DNA of 29,701 nt from VMFP01 sp964630025 (GTDB lineage Bacteria > Patescibacteriota > Andersenbacteria > UBA10190 > CAIZMI01): NCBI GenBank assembly GCA_964630025.1, contig CAZVRG010000010.1, positions 1-29,701 of the forward strand. Reading direction: 5' to 3'. Position numbers and translations under genes: made by a program. The notes below the pieces were generated by a model. It saw only the letters and a list, made by a program, of their open reading frames with translations, was not told where the DNA came from and searched no databases. Of the stretch, positions 14,936-20,321 are shown one piece after another (position 1 is the stretch's first letter; every line of letters starts with the position of its first letter).

Positions 14936-15031
14936 TTAATGGACGAGCCAGTCATAGATCGCCCCAGCAACCCCCCCGATAACAACGATAGCGACCAGGA
15001 ACAGCCCCAACCCAATGAAGATACCTTCCAC
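14936..15031 (-). CDS. 31-residue single-helix membrane peptide (possible type I toxin-like peptide)
   Basis: GTG start at 15031 with a perfect AAGGAGG 7 bases upstream (15039-15045), TAA at 14936. The peptide is MEGIFIGLGLFLVAIV, then VIGGVAGAIYDWLVH: one membrane helix of about 22 residues with glycine small-residue faces, a single acidic residue at each end and an aromatic/Trp belt at the C-terminus. Promoter, leader, coding part and terminator form a compact unit of about 210 nt. Its build resembles small hydrophobic type I toxins or other regulatory membrane peptides. There is no sequence match I recognise, and I see no clear promoter for an antisense RNA, so the toxin idea is only a hypothesis. 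Confidence 0.6.
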   Translation of the reverse strand: MEGIFIGLGLFLVAIVVIGGVAGAIYDWLVH

Positions 15032-15094
15032 AGCCGCACCTCCTTGAAAGAACGGACATCTCTCTCATCACGCCACCACCGGCATGACACTTCG

Positions 15095-15125
15095 ATTATA
15101 TTAACATTATATTATTAAAAGTCAA
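15095..15125 (-). promoter_or_regulatory. AT-rich promoter of the 31-residue peptide gene
   Basis: Minus strand: TTGACT (15120-15125) and two perfect TATAAT hexamers, at 15106-15111 and 15095-15100. The distal one is 19 bases from the -35. These are the only perfect -10 hexamers I noticed in the window. The leader of about 57 nt contains a hairpin TCATGCC / GGCGTGA before the Shine-Dalgarno. Confidence 0.6.
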
Positions 15126-15150
15126 CATTTCGTAAAAAAATGGGGCCTGA

Positions 15151-15178
15151 TTGACAAACTGCAGGTGAGATTTACCAT
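15151..15178 (+). promoter_or_regulatory. Promoter for the 60-residue protein gene
   Basis: Perfect TTGACA (15151-15156), 16-base spacer, TACCAT (15173-15178). Predicted start near 15185, leader about 58 nt. Confidence 0.55.
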
Positions 15179-15242
15179 GCTGCCATTGCCGGCACGGTGC
15201 TGGTGAGTGAGAGAGGGTCGATCTTTTTTGAAAGGGGAGTAT

Positions 15243-15425
15243 ATGGATTTCCGTCCGCTTGCTCTTGAAGAGCGTGAGAAGCTCACCGCTGCCCTGCGCG
15301 GTAATGGTGAAGGACTTCTCGCAATTCTCATGGATCGCCGCGATACTAGCTTTATCGGGACGACCGAGGAGGTTACCGACGAGGAGGTCATCAACGCGAT
15401 CAAGTCGGTCCCTTGCCATTATTAG
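15243..15425 (+). CDS. 60-residue acidic unknown protein
   Basis: ATG at 15243 with AGGGGAG about 6 bases upstream and a good promoter further up. The product starts MDFRPLALEEREKLTAAL and continues through LLAILMDRRDTSFIGTTEEVTDEEVINAIKS. It is predicted as a helix, a short central strand and an acidic C-terminal helix, without signal peptide or membrane segment. Promoter, ribosome site and codon use all argue that it is expressed. No family is recognised. It stands alone, followed by the convergent VOC gene. Confidence 0.65.
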   Translation: MDFRPLALEEREKLTAALRGNGEGLLAILMDRRDTSFIGTTEEVTDEEVINAIKSVPCHY

Positions 15426-15485
15426 GAGACCGCAGTTGCCTCGGGGTTGTGTTCCATGGAGCATAGCCCCGCATTTCTTCTTCCG

Positions 15486-15908
15486 TTACGTTGTATCTTC
15501 CCACGCCGGATTCCACGCGATTTCCCAAAGGTGCCCGTCGGGATCCTGAAAATAGCCGGCGTAGCCGCCCCAGAATGTTTTTCCGGCAGGCTTCACGATT
15601 GTGGCGCCTGCATCCTTCGCTTGCTTCATAATCGCATCCACTTCCTCTTTGCCTCCGACATTGTGGCCGATCGTGAATTCCGTCGCACTCGACGGCTGAA
15701 GAGGAAGTCCCGTGTCGCGTGCAATGCTGGCTCGTGGCCATAGCGCAAGCTGCAGACCCTTCTGTAACTCGAAGAAGGCAACCGCACCGTACTCGAATTC
15801 TTCTCCGACGATTCCCTTCGTCGAAAGTCCAAGGCCGTCGCGATAGAACGTTATTGCTCGTTCTAAGTCATCAACGCCCAGCGTGATGAGCGTAATGCGC
15901 GGTTTCAT
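15486..15908 (-). CDS. VOC-family (glyoxalase/bleomycin-resistance-like) protein
   Basis: A 140-residue protein with the two beta-alpha-beta-beta-beta modules of the vicinal oxygen chelate fold: module 1 from ITLITLGVDDLERAITFYRDGLGL, module 2 from ATEFTIGHNV to GYFQDPDGHLWEIAWNP. The last motif, DPDGHLWEI with its metal-ligand Glu, is typical of the lactoylglutathione-lyase/DUF-type VOC proteins. A single copy of this kind usually dimerises to form the active site. The substrate is unknown. Its ATG overlaps the stop codon of the 46-residue gene upstream (ATGA), which implies coupled translation. Confidence 0.88.
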   Translation of the reverse strand: MKPRITLITLGVDDLERAITFYRDGLGLSTKGIVGEEFEYGAVAFFELQKGLQLALWPRASIARDTGLPLQPSSATEFTIGHNVGGKEEVDAIMKQAKDAGATIVKPAGKTFWGGYAGYFQDPDGHLWEIAWNPAWEDTT

Positions 15909-16045
15909 GCGCCTTTCTTGCGCTTGAAAAACTCGACTTGCTGCAGACGCTTCATCGCTTCGGCACGCGTGCGGTACGGCCCGCCGAGATTCTTCCGCGT
16001 CTTCTCGGAGAGCACGTAGTACCCATCCTTCCGCTTCACGATCAT
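15905..16045 (-). CDS. 46-residue basic protein coupled to the VOC gene
   Basis: Reads MIVKRKDGYYVLSEKTRKNL, then a GGPYRT turn and a helix EAMKRLQQVEFFKRKKGA. The first part looks like a beta-hairpin and the second an amphipathic basic helix, so nucleic-acid binding is conceivable. From memory, similar short proteins with a (K/R)RL-x-Q-V-E-(Y/F)FK ending are common in CPR genomes and some phages, without known function. The stop TGA overlaps the VOC start as ATGA. There is only a weak purine stretch before the ATG, so its own start signal is poor. Confidence 0.65.
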   Translation of the reverse strand: MIVKRKDGYYVLSEKTRKNLGGPYRTRAEAMKRLQQVEFFKRKKGA

Positions 16046-16128
16046 ATCTTTATTGTTCCAAAAGCACGCACAATATTCCAGAGAGAATAATCCTTCGTAA
16101 AAAATACACGAAGTGTGTTACCTGCGAA

Positions 16129-16157
16129 TTGACATGCGTCCCTGCTTCCTGTAGGGT
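16129..16157 (+). promoter_or_regulatory. Promoter for the 161-residue unknown gene
   Basis: Perfect TTGACA (16129-16134), 17-base spacer, TAGGGT (16152-16157). Predicted start near 16164; GGAGGA precedes the ATG at 16226. Confidence 0.5.
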
Positions 16158-16225
16158 GGTCACGCTCTCGAAATTGAGTGTTCCTTGCATCGTCCAATCC
16201 GCTCCCGTGACTGGAGGAAGCACCT

Positions 16226-16711
16226 ATGAACATTGGAGATATCTGTCCGCAGCACAAGACCTACGAGCCACATGTCGGTGTTCCGACAATCGTTGTAGAG
16301 CCGCCTGAGCAGGAAGAGTACCAGCCGCGCCTTGCTGTTCAGTGGTTCGGCGAAGCTGACGTGGACATATCCAAGTTTCAGTTTCGATTCCCCGTCTCGT
16401 TGTCGTTTAATAATCCGGGGTGGATGGGCCATCCCGAGAAGTTCAAGGTTGTTCTGCTCGGTCAGGTAAAAGACTGGCCGAAGCCCGAAGCGCGAGATGC
16501 TGTGGCAAAAACTGTTCAGGGAACCCTCGATACATGGATTCTCTGGGTGACTTCATCACACTACACGCAGCAATACGAGAGCGGGGAGGGTCCAGCCTGT
16601 TTCATGATTCCGTTCAAGGTTTTACTGGCGGACCCCGACTGCGGAGTCATCACCCCGCGCAAGTATTGCGATCTTACAGTCCTTCAGCGGGAAAAGGAGA
16701 AGGTTAGGTAG
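16226..16711 (+). CDS. Unrecognised 161-residue soluble protein
   Basis: GGAGGA lies 8 bases before the ATG. The product is rich in Pro, Trp and Tyr, with beta-prone stretches (RLAVQWFGEADVDISKFQFRF, KFKVVLLGQV, FMIPFKVLLAD) and no signal peptide or membrane helix. Three Cys residues are scattered (positions 7, about 130 and about 150). The central VAKTVQGTLDTWILWVTSSHYTQQY resembles a helix followed by a strand. No family or catalytic motif is recognised. A promoter and a hairpin terminator frame it as a single-gene unit. Confidence 0.7.
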   Translation: MNIGDICPQHKTYEPHVGVPTIVVEPPEQEEYQPRLAVQWFGEADVDISKFQFRFPVSLSFNNPGWMGHPEKFKVVLLGQVKDWPKPEARDAVAKTVQGTLDTWILWVTSSHYTQQYESGEGPACFMIPFKVLLADPDCGVITPRKYCDLTVLQREKEKVR

Positions 16712-16727
16712 GGGGATAGCAACGTTT

Positions 16728-16760
16728 GGGCACGGCCACACGGCACGGCCCTTTTATTTT
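16728..16760 (+). terminator. Hairpin terminator after the 161-residue gene
   Basis: GGGC-ACG-GCC-ACAC-GGC-ACG-GCCC: two short stems separated by a symmetric ACG/ACG internal loop, then TTTTATTTT. Confidence 0.55.
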
Positions 16761-16843
16761 GCGGAGCGGGAGGGATTCCTTCTCCCCCTGACGCGGCACC
16801 TCCGCTTCGTGTCGAAGCGCCGCGTCTCCTCCGAAGCCCGGCT

Positions 16844-16877
16844 CTCAAAAAACATGAAGCAGTTCATGTTTTTTGAG
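16844..16877. repeat. Perfect 15-bp inverted repeat with GCAG loop
   Basis: CTCAAAAAACATGAA at 16844-16858 and its exact reverse complement at 16863-16877. The A6/T6 tracts lie inside the stem, so it could act as a two-way terminator. It sits in the 16712-17100 intergenic stretch, in which I see no convincing gene. Confidence 0.8.
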
Positions 16878-16933
16878 TAGCCTTCGAATCCCATGACCGG
16901 TTTACCATGAGCGAGCGTGAGTGGGAGGAAGCT

Positions 16934-17013
16934 GGCCCTTCGACTCGGTCCTCGACAAGCTCGGACCTCGCTCAGGGTCATTCTCCTCGCTCACGCGAGT
17001 CGAATGGCGGGCC
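16934..17013. repeat. Compound palindromic intergenic element
   Basis: Outer arms GGCCC / GGGCC and TTCGACTCG / CGAGTCGAA, with inner arms GGTCC / GGACC and CTCGC / GCGAG. The CCTTCGACT start is shared with the element at 21166. It reads as a folded, non-coding repeat element. Confidence 0.5.
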
Positions 17014-17100
17014 ACCCAGGTTCAGTACCCAGGATTGTGGGAAACCGTCAGGCTTTTTCGGAGGCGTTTTCAAAGGGCGGTTTGAGGTACGTGGGTCTGG

Positions 17101-17889
17101 TCACTTCCTCAACTTGTCAGTCCAATTCAGAAGCAATTTCTTAACCTCCCGCAAATGGCCTTGGTCTCGGAAAGTGTGAGGTGCGTTCTTGATGATACGG
17201 AATTCTTTTGGTCCAGGTAATGCTTCGTACAATATCCGCACGTGATCTGGCGGCGTAGCGGCGTCATTTTCTCCGACGATAAGGAGAACGGGTATGGAAA
17301 GTTTCGATGCGCCTGGAAGAAGATCATATCTCAGTCTGTCCACAACGTGCGACCACGGTAGTCGTTTTATCAGGCCCGGCTTTGAACGACTTTCCTCATC
17401 TTTCCAACCAGTCTTTTCCCATCTCGCAAAACTCTCTGGTTCAAATCGTTTATGAGCTTCAACAGATAATTTACCGGATACAACAGTAGAAATAAGGGCA
17501 AGAGCTAACACCTTTTCAGGATGTAGCTCTGCATAAAGGGCGACACAAATACCACCGAGGCTGTGGCCGGACAGCGCAAACGGTTCTTGATACCACTTCT
17601 GCTCTTGCGCCCACTTGGTCACATCTTCTAGGTCCTCATAGTAGTTCGTGAGAGTGGCATCTTCATGCCTGCCGTCACTTTCGCCGAGAGTGTTCGTAGT
17701 ATCAAATCGAACGACGGTGAAATTTTTCTTCGTAAAGACATCAGCAATAGTTCGGATGTGGTCTTGTTCCTTAAAACCACCAAGCCCATGCATTACAAAA
17801 ACAAGACCTTCGGGATCTCCAGTCGTGTCTAGCAGAACAGCAATGGTCTGGCCTTTCCGATTCTTAATAGCTTGGCTGGTCGTGGGCAT
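17101..17889 (-). CDS. Alpha/beta hydrolase (serine hydrolase)
   Basis: A 262-residue cytosolic protein with the whole alpha/beta-hydrolase frame: oxyanion-hole strand GLVFVMHGLGGFKE, nucleophile elbow GHSLGG (Ser near 109), acid on the strand VLLIVGENDAATPP and catalytic His in NAPHTFRDQG. The RFDTTNTLGESDG segment is typical of the esterase/acyl-peptidase-like group close to YqiA/BAAT-type hydrolases; the substrate is unknown. Codons are noticeably more A/T-ending than in neighbours, so it may be a transferred gene. It begins 26 bases after tRNA-Ser on the same strand and is probably read from the same transcript. No Shine-Dalgarno is seen. Confidence 0.88.
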   Translation of the reverse strand: MPTTSQAIKNRKGQTIAVLLDTTGDPEGLVFVMHGLGGFKEQDHIRTIADVFTKKNFTVVRFDTTNTLGESDGRHEDATLTNYYEDLEDVTKWAQEQKWYQEPFALSGHSLGGICVALYAELHPEKVLALALISTVVSGKLSVEAHKRFEPESFARWEKTGWKDEESRSKPGLIKRLPWSHVVDRLRYDLLPGASKLSIPVLLIVGENDAATPPDHVRILYEALPGPKEFRIIKNAPHTFRDQGHLREVKKLLLNWTDKLRK

Positions 17890-17915
17890 GTGGGTCTGCC
17901 GATAAAAAGTATTCC

Positions 17916-18005
17916 TGGCGGAGAGGGAGGGATTCGAACCCTCGACCCCCTTGCGGGGGTTCGGCTTTTCGAGAGCCGTGCACTAGACCACTATGCGACC
18001 TCTCC
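17916..18005 (-). tRNA. tRNA-Ser (anticodon CGA), CCA encoded
   Basis: Acceptor GGAGAGG / CCTCTCC, anticodon stem CGGCT/AGCCG with loop CTCGAAA (anticodon CGA at 17969-17971), long variable arm with ACCCCC GCAA GGGGGT, T-arm GAGGG TTCGAAT CCCTC, G73, CCA. It reads UCG. Confidence 0.95.
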
Positions 18006-18020
18006 GTAAATGTCGTACAC

Positions 18021-18049
18021 AGTGTTCCGTGGAAGCGGTGATGCGTCAA
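18021..18049 (-). promoter_or_regulatory. Promoter candidate for tRNA-Ser and the hydrolase
   Basis: Minus strand TTGACG, 17-base spacer, AACACT (weak -10). Predicted start near 18014, 9 bases before the tRNA. Confidence 0.35.
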
Positions 18050-18059
18050 CTGATAAGGA

Positions 18060-18088
18060 TTGATTCGCGGTATTATTTCCGGTATACA
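18060..18088 (+). promoter_or_regulatory. Promoter for tRNA-Lys
   Basis: TTGATT (18060-18065), 17-base spacer, TATACA (18083-18088). Predicted start near 18095, 27 bases before the tRNA. Confidence 0.55.
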
Positions 18089-18121
18089 GAAGGGCGATGT
18101 CGGGGATATTCCTCGACTTCT

Positions 18122-18196
18122 GCGCCCGTAGCTCAGTGGTAGAGCAGGGGACTCTTAATCCCAAGGTCGGAGGTTCGACCCCTCCCGGGCGCACCA
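18122..18196 (+). tRNA. tRNA-Lys (anticodon CTT), CCA encoded
   Basis: Acceptor GCGCCCG / CGGGCGC, D-stem GCTC/GAGC, anticodon loop CTCTTAA (anticodon CTT at 18154-18156) with a G-A mismatch at the top pair of the stem GGGGA/TCCCA, T-arm GGAGG TTCGACC CCTCC, A73, CCA. It reads AAG. Confidence 0.93.
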
Positions 18197-18239
18197 CGGA
18201 GATATTGTTCTTTTCACCGAAAGCGAAAGTGGGTGACTC

Positions 18240-18668
18240 ATGTCTCGCCGTTTGTTTCTGTTGCTATCAGGGCTCCTCGGTGTGTTCAGTTTCGCTCGGA
18301 TTGCACGCGCCCAAGAGAAAGGCGATGACTCGAAGTTCATCAAGGATGTGAATTTTCCGGACGGCACGAAAGTCAAACCCGGGCAGCGGCTAGTGAAGAA
18401 GTGGGAAATCAAGAATGCCGGCTCTGTCACATGGAAAGATCGTTTTCTTGCTCCTGTCGAATCCACCGCAGGGGAGGATGACCTGAAGGCAATCAAGAAG
18501 ACGAAGGTGCCGCTCACCAAGGCCGGACAACTCTGCACGCTCGAGGCCGAACTCGTTGCTCCAAAAGAGAAGGGAACCTACAAAGTCACCTTCAAGATGA
18601 TGGACAAGGACGGTAAAGAGTGTTTCCCAGACAAGCAGGGTGTCTACATCGAAGTGGTCGTTGAATAG
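18240..18668 (+). CDS. Secreted NBR1-Ig-like domain protein
   Basis: A 142-residue protein. Residues 1-24 are a signal peptide (MSRR, hydrophobic core LFLLLSGLLGVFSF, cleavage likely after ARA-Q). The mature part is one Ig-like beta-sandwich of the NBR1-Ig type (the Ig-like domain named after human NBR1): DVNFPDGTKVKPGQRLVKKW, then EIKNAGSVTWKD, then a GTYKVTFKMMDKDGK strand pair. Such domains occur in bacterial surface proteins and are thought to mediate binding; here no other domain is attached, so it would act as a free or cell-associated adhesin-like module. It follows tRNA-Lys by 43 bases. There is only a weak GGGTG before the ATG. Confidence 0.82.
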   Translation: MSRRLFLLLSGLLGVFSFARIARAQEKGDDSKFIKDVNFPDGTKVKPGQRLVKKWEIKNAGSVTWKDRFLAPVESTAGEDDLKAIKKTKVPLTKAGQLCTLEAELVAPKEKGTYKVTFKMMDKDGKECFPDKQGVYIEVVVE

Positions 18669-18684
18669 GCTCTTTCCACTCGAG

Positions 18685-18718
18685 AACCGCGATGATATCG
18701 TAATCACCGCGGTTTTTC
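18685..18718 (+). terminator. Intrinsic terminator after the NBR1-Ig gene
   Basis: Stem AACCGCG (18685-18691) / CGCGGTT (18708-18714), then TTTC. The -10 of the next gene begins directly behind it. Confidence 0.75.
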
Positions 18719-18724
18719 TATACT
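18719..18724 (+). promoter_or_regulatory. -10 element giving a leaderless Nudix mRNA
   Basis: TATACT at 18719-18724 would start transcription at about 18731, one base before the ATG at 18732. No Shine-Dalgarno is present. Confidence 0.5.
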
Positions 18725-18731
18725 GGGTAAT

Positions 18732-19217
18732 ATGCGGAACGCGACACTTCTTTTTCTCATAAAGGAATATGAACATGCGATTACCGATATTCTTCTTGGC
18801 ATGAAAAAACGCGGGTTTGGTGCGGGAAAGTGGAATGGCGTCGGCGGAAAAGTCGCTGAAGGCGAATCGATTGAAGATGCGGCGAAACGGGAAACACAGG
18901 AAGAGATCGGCGTGCGCGTAAGCAATCTTTCGAAGGTCGCTGAATTGTCATTCATATTCCCGTACAATTCTTCGTGGAATCAGAATATTCACGTCTATTT
19001 TTCCTCCGCATGGGAAGGGGAACCTGTCGAGAGCGAGGAAATGAGTCCAAACTGGTTTCCCGTTGCGCAGATCCCGTTTTCCGAAATGTGGCCGGACGAT
19101 CAATTCTGGCTGCCAAATATTCTTCGTAGAGAGTCTGTCCGGGGACGGTTTGTCTTCGCGGAAGGTGATCGCATCCAGGAACAAGAAGTGGAGATCGTGC
19201 AGCATTTTAGTGGATAA
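18732..19217 (+). CDS. MutT/MTH1-like Nudix hydrolase (oxidised-nucleotide sanitiser)
   Basis: A 161-residue protein with a canonical Nudix box: GGKVAEGESIEDAAKRETQEEIGV (G-x5-E-x7-RE-x2-EE-x-G-hydrophobic). The preceding GMKKRGFGAGKWNGVGGK is the hallmark of the MTH1/NUDT1 and bacterial 8-oxo-dGTPase group, which cleave oxidised purine dNTPs to monophosphates and so prevent mutation. Later residues ESEEMSPNWFPVAQIPFSEMWPDDQFWLP match the MTH1 region whose WMPxDD segment contacts the oxidised base. The function is well supported by family features. The promoter lies immediately upstream. Confidence 0.88.
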   Translation: MRNATLLFLIKEYEHAITDILLGMKKRGFGAGKWNGVGGKVAEGESIEDAAKRETQEEIGVRVSNLSKVAELSFIFPYNSSWNQNIHVYFSSAWEGEPVESEEMSPNWFPVAQIPFSEMWPDDQFWLPNILRRESVRGRFVFAEGDRIQEQEVEIVQHFSG

Positions 19218-19232
19218 CATCATGCAATTCAG

Positions 19233-19361
19233 ATGGATGAGAAAACGATCGCAGCGTACAACCAGCTCGCGTTGAAATATGACGAGGAAACGGAAGATTT
19301 CTGGGGGCGCTTCCCGCGTACACGAAACTACTTGAATTTTATTGCGAAGAAGCTTCAGTAG
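19233..19361 (+). pseudogene. N-terminal stub of a SAM-dependent methyltransferase
   Basis: A 42-codon frame reads MDEKTIAAYNQLALKYDEE, then TEDFWGRFPRT, and stops at a TAG. The pattern (I-x-x-Y-N-x-L-A-x-x-Y-x-x-x-T-x-x-F-W-x-R-FP) is the N-terminal helix of many class I methyltransferases of the UbiE/Methyltransf_11 kind. The Rossmann domain with the SAM-binding glycine loop is absent downstream; a terminator for the opposite strand comes next. Probably a truncated gene, though a genuine short peptide cannot be excluded. It starts 15 bases after the Nudix stop. Confidence 0.5.
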
Positions 19362-19376
19362 TTCTCGCAAAAGATG

Positions 19377-19399
19377 ACCGATCGGCTCTGCCGATCGGT
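19377..19399 (-). terminator. Hairpin terminator after the HicB-like gene
   Basis: Perfect 10-bp stem ACCGATCGGC / GCCGATCGGT with loop TCT. On the minus strand it is followed by CATCTTTTG, a modest U-tract. Confidence 0.6.
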
Positions 19400-19405
19400 G
19401 GGTAT

Positions 19406-19630
19406 TTAGACGGGAAGTATGTTGGGGAACGGTTGCTTTTGGTTCTTGTAAAGCTCGGTAACGGCGCCAATCGCGTCCGGTAGGTTTCCAAGCGCTTCTT
19501 CGACTGTCGAGCCGCCGGTGACGAGTTCGGGAAACAGGGGGCTTGTAATTGCATATCCGTCGTGAACATTGCCGGCGATCTCAAATAATGGGAACTTTTT
19601 TCGGTCTGTCGGTGCAAAGGGGGTGGGCAT
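19406..19630 (-). CDS. HicB-family antitoxin-like protein, without HicA partner
   Basis: A 74-residue protein with the HicB partial-RNase-H-like fold: DGYAITSPLFPELVTGGSTVEEALGNLPDAIGAVTELY. It matches the family pattern G-x-x-x-x-x-P-x-x-P-x-x-x-x-G-x-T-x-x-E-A-x-x-N-x-x-x-A-I. A HicA toxin (about 60-80 residues, G-S-H motif) should be adjacent; I find none in either flank. The classical C-terminal DNA-binding helix-turn-helix or ribbon is also missing, so it is a solo or short HicB. AGGAG stands 6 bases before the ATG. A terminator follows. Confidence 0.7.
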   Translation of the reverse strand: MPTPFAPTDRKKFPLFEIAGNVHDGYAITSPLFPELVTGGSTVEEALGNLPDAIGAVTELYKNQKQPFPNILPV

Positions 19631-19753
19631 AGGAGTCTCCTAGAGTTGCAGTAGAGAAAGAACAACACATCAATCGCAGGGCTGATGGTAGAAGAGCTTT
19701 TGGTATGAGGCAATAGGTGAGCGGGAATCTCACCCTCTCCACCAGATTTTATC

Positions 19754-20302
19754 TTAAAACCCGAGCCAGTGCGCGAGGAGATCGGGGAGCGGCTCGCGGA
19801 TGTCGGTATTTTCCGGGACGCCGCGGCGCAATGCTTTTCTGACTGCGTCGGGGTCTTGATCGCCGAGCGGGAGGTGCAGCAAGGGCATGATAAAGCGCTT
19901 GCTCTGAATCAGTGCGAGCATGCCGGTGGGGGATTCCACGATGTTGAATGCCTCCAAGTCGCCAAACCGGTAGCGGCGGTCGTTGATAATGAGATCGTCT
20001 TTGGTGATCACCACGCGGATCGGTTTTGGCGGCCGCTCGCTGTGCAACAGAATGAGAATACCCGACAGCACAAAGACAACGCCACTCAAGATTGAACGGA
20101 GAAGATAGGCAAAAAAGACCAGCACGGCCAGCGCAATGCCAAAGATCGCGTACCACAGTGTCGTTTTCGGTGCGGGATGAAATTCGATGGTCTCCCACGC
20201 AAGCACGGGCGCACTGCGTAGAGTGAACGACGATTCAGTTGTAGAATCCATCGCAACAGATGGTTCCGGAGTTTCTTTACGAAGATTCACGGTATCCGCC
20301 AT
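19754..20302 (-). CDS. Unrecognised two-helix membrane protein with PH-like cytosolic domain
   Basis: A 182-residue protein. An N-terminal disordered part (1-35) is followed by a short strand region AWETIEFHPAPKT, a hydrophobic hairpin of two transmembrane helices (about 48-68 and 70-85), then a beta-rich domain: IRVVITKDDLIINDRRYRFGDLEAFNIVES. This layout (two TM helices plus a strand-turn segment with Y-x-x-x-D-L-x-x-F) is typical of bacterial PH-like/DUF2244-type membrane proteins, but the family is not certain. The last 40 residues are helical. It lies 19 bases after comF on the same strand and has its own promoter in that gap. Confidence 0.75.
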   Translation of the reverse strand: MADTVNLRKETPEPSVAMDSTTESSFTLRSAPVLAWETIEFHPAPKTTLWYAIFGIALAVLVFFAYLLRSILSGVVFVLSGILILLHSERPPKPIRVVITKDDLIINDRRYRFGDLEAFNIVESPTGMLALIQSKRFIMPLLHLPLGDQDPDAVRKALRRGVPENTDIREPLPDLLAHWLGF

Positions 20303-20308
20303 GTACGT

Positions 20309-20317
20309 AGAATACCA
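20309..20317 (-). promoter_or_regulatory. Extended -10 promoter, leaderless start for the membrane protein
   Basis: Minus strand TG-G-TATTCT. The normal 6-base gap puts the transcript start exactly at the A of the ATG at 20302. No Shine-Dalgarno precedes it. Confidence 0.5.
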
Positions 20318-20321
20318 CGTC

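Noticed and set aside
16754..16981. 75-residue minus-strand frame (MTLSEVRACRGPS...)
   Set aside because: Arg/Ser-rich with no ribosome site. It crosses the perfect 15-bp palindrome and a nested inverted repeat, so it is better explained as non-coding repeat DNA.
19686..19743. tRNA-like 3' end: stem GGTGAG / CTCACC, then CTCTCCACCA
   Set aside because: The T-loop reads CGGGAAT instead of TTCGAAT, no 5' acceptor strand complementary to CCTCTCC lies at the right distance, and no proper anticodon arm can be drawn. At most a decayed tRNA fragment.
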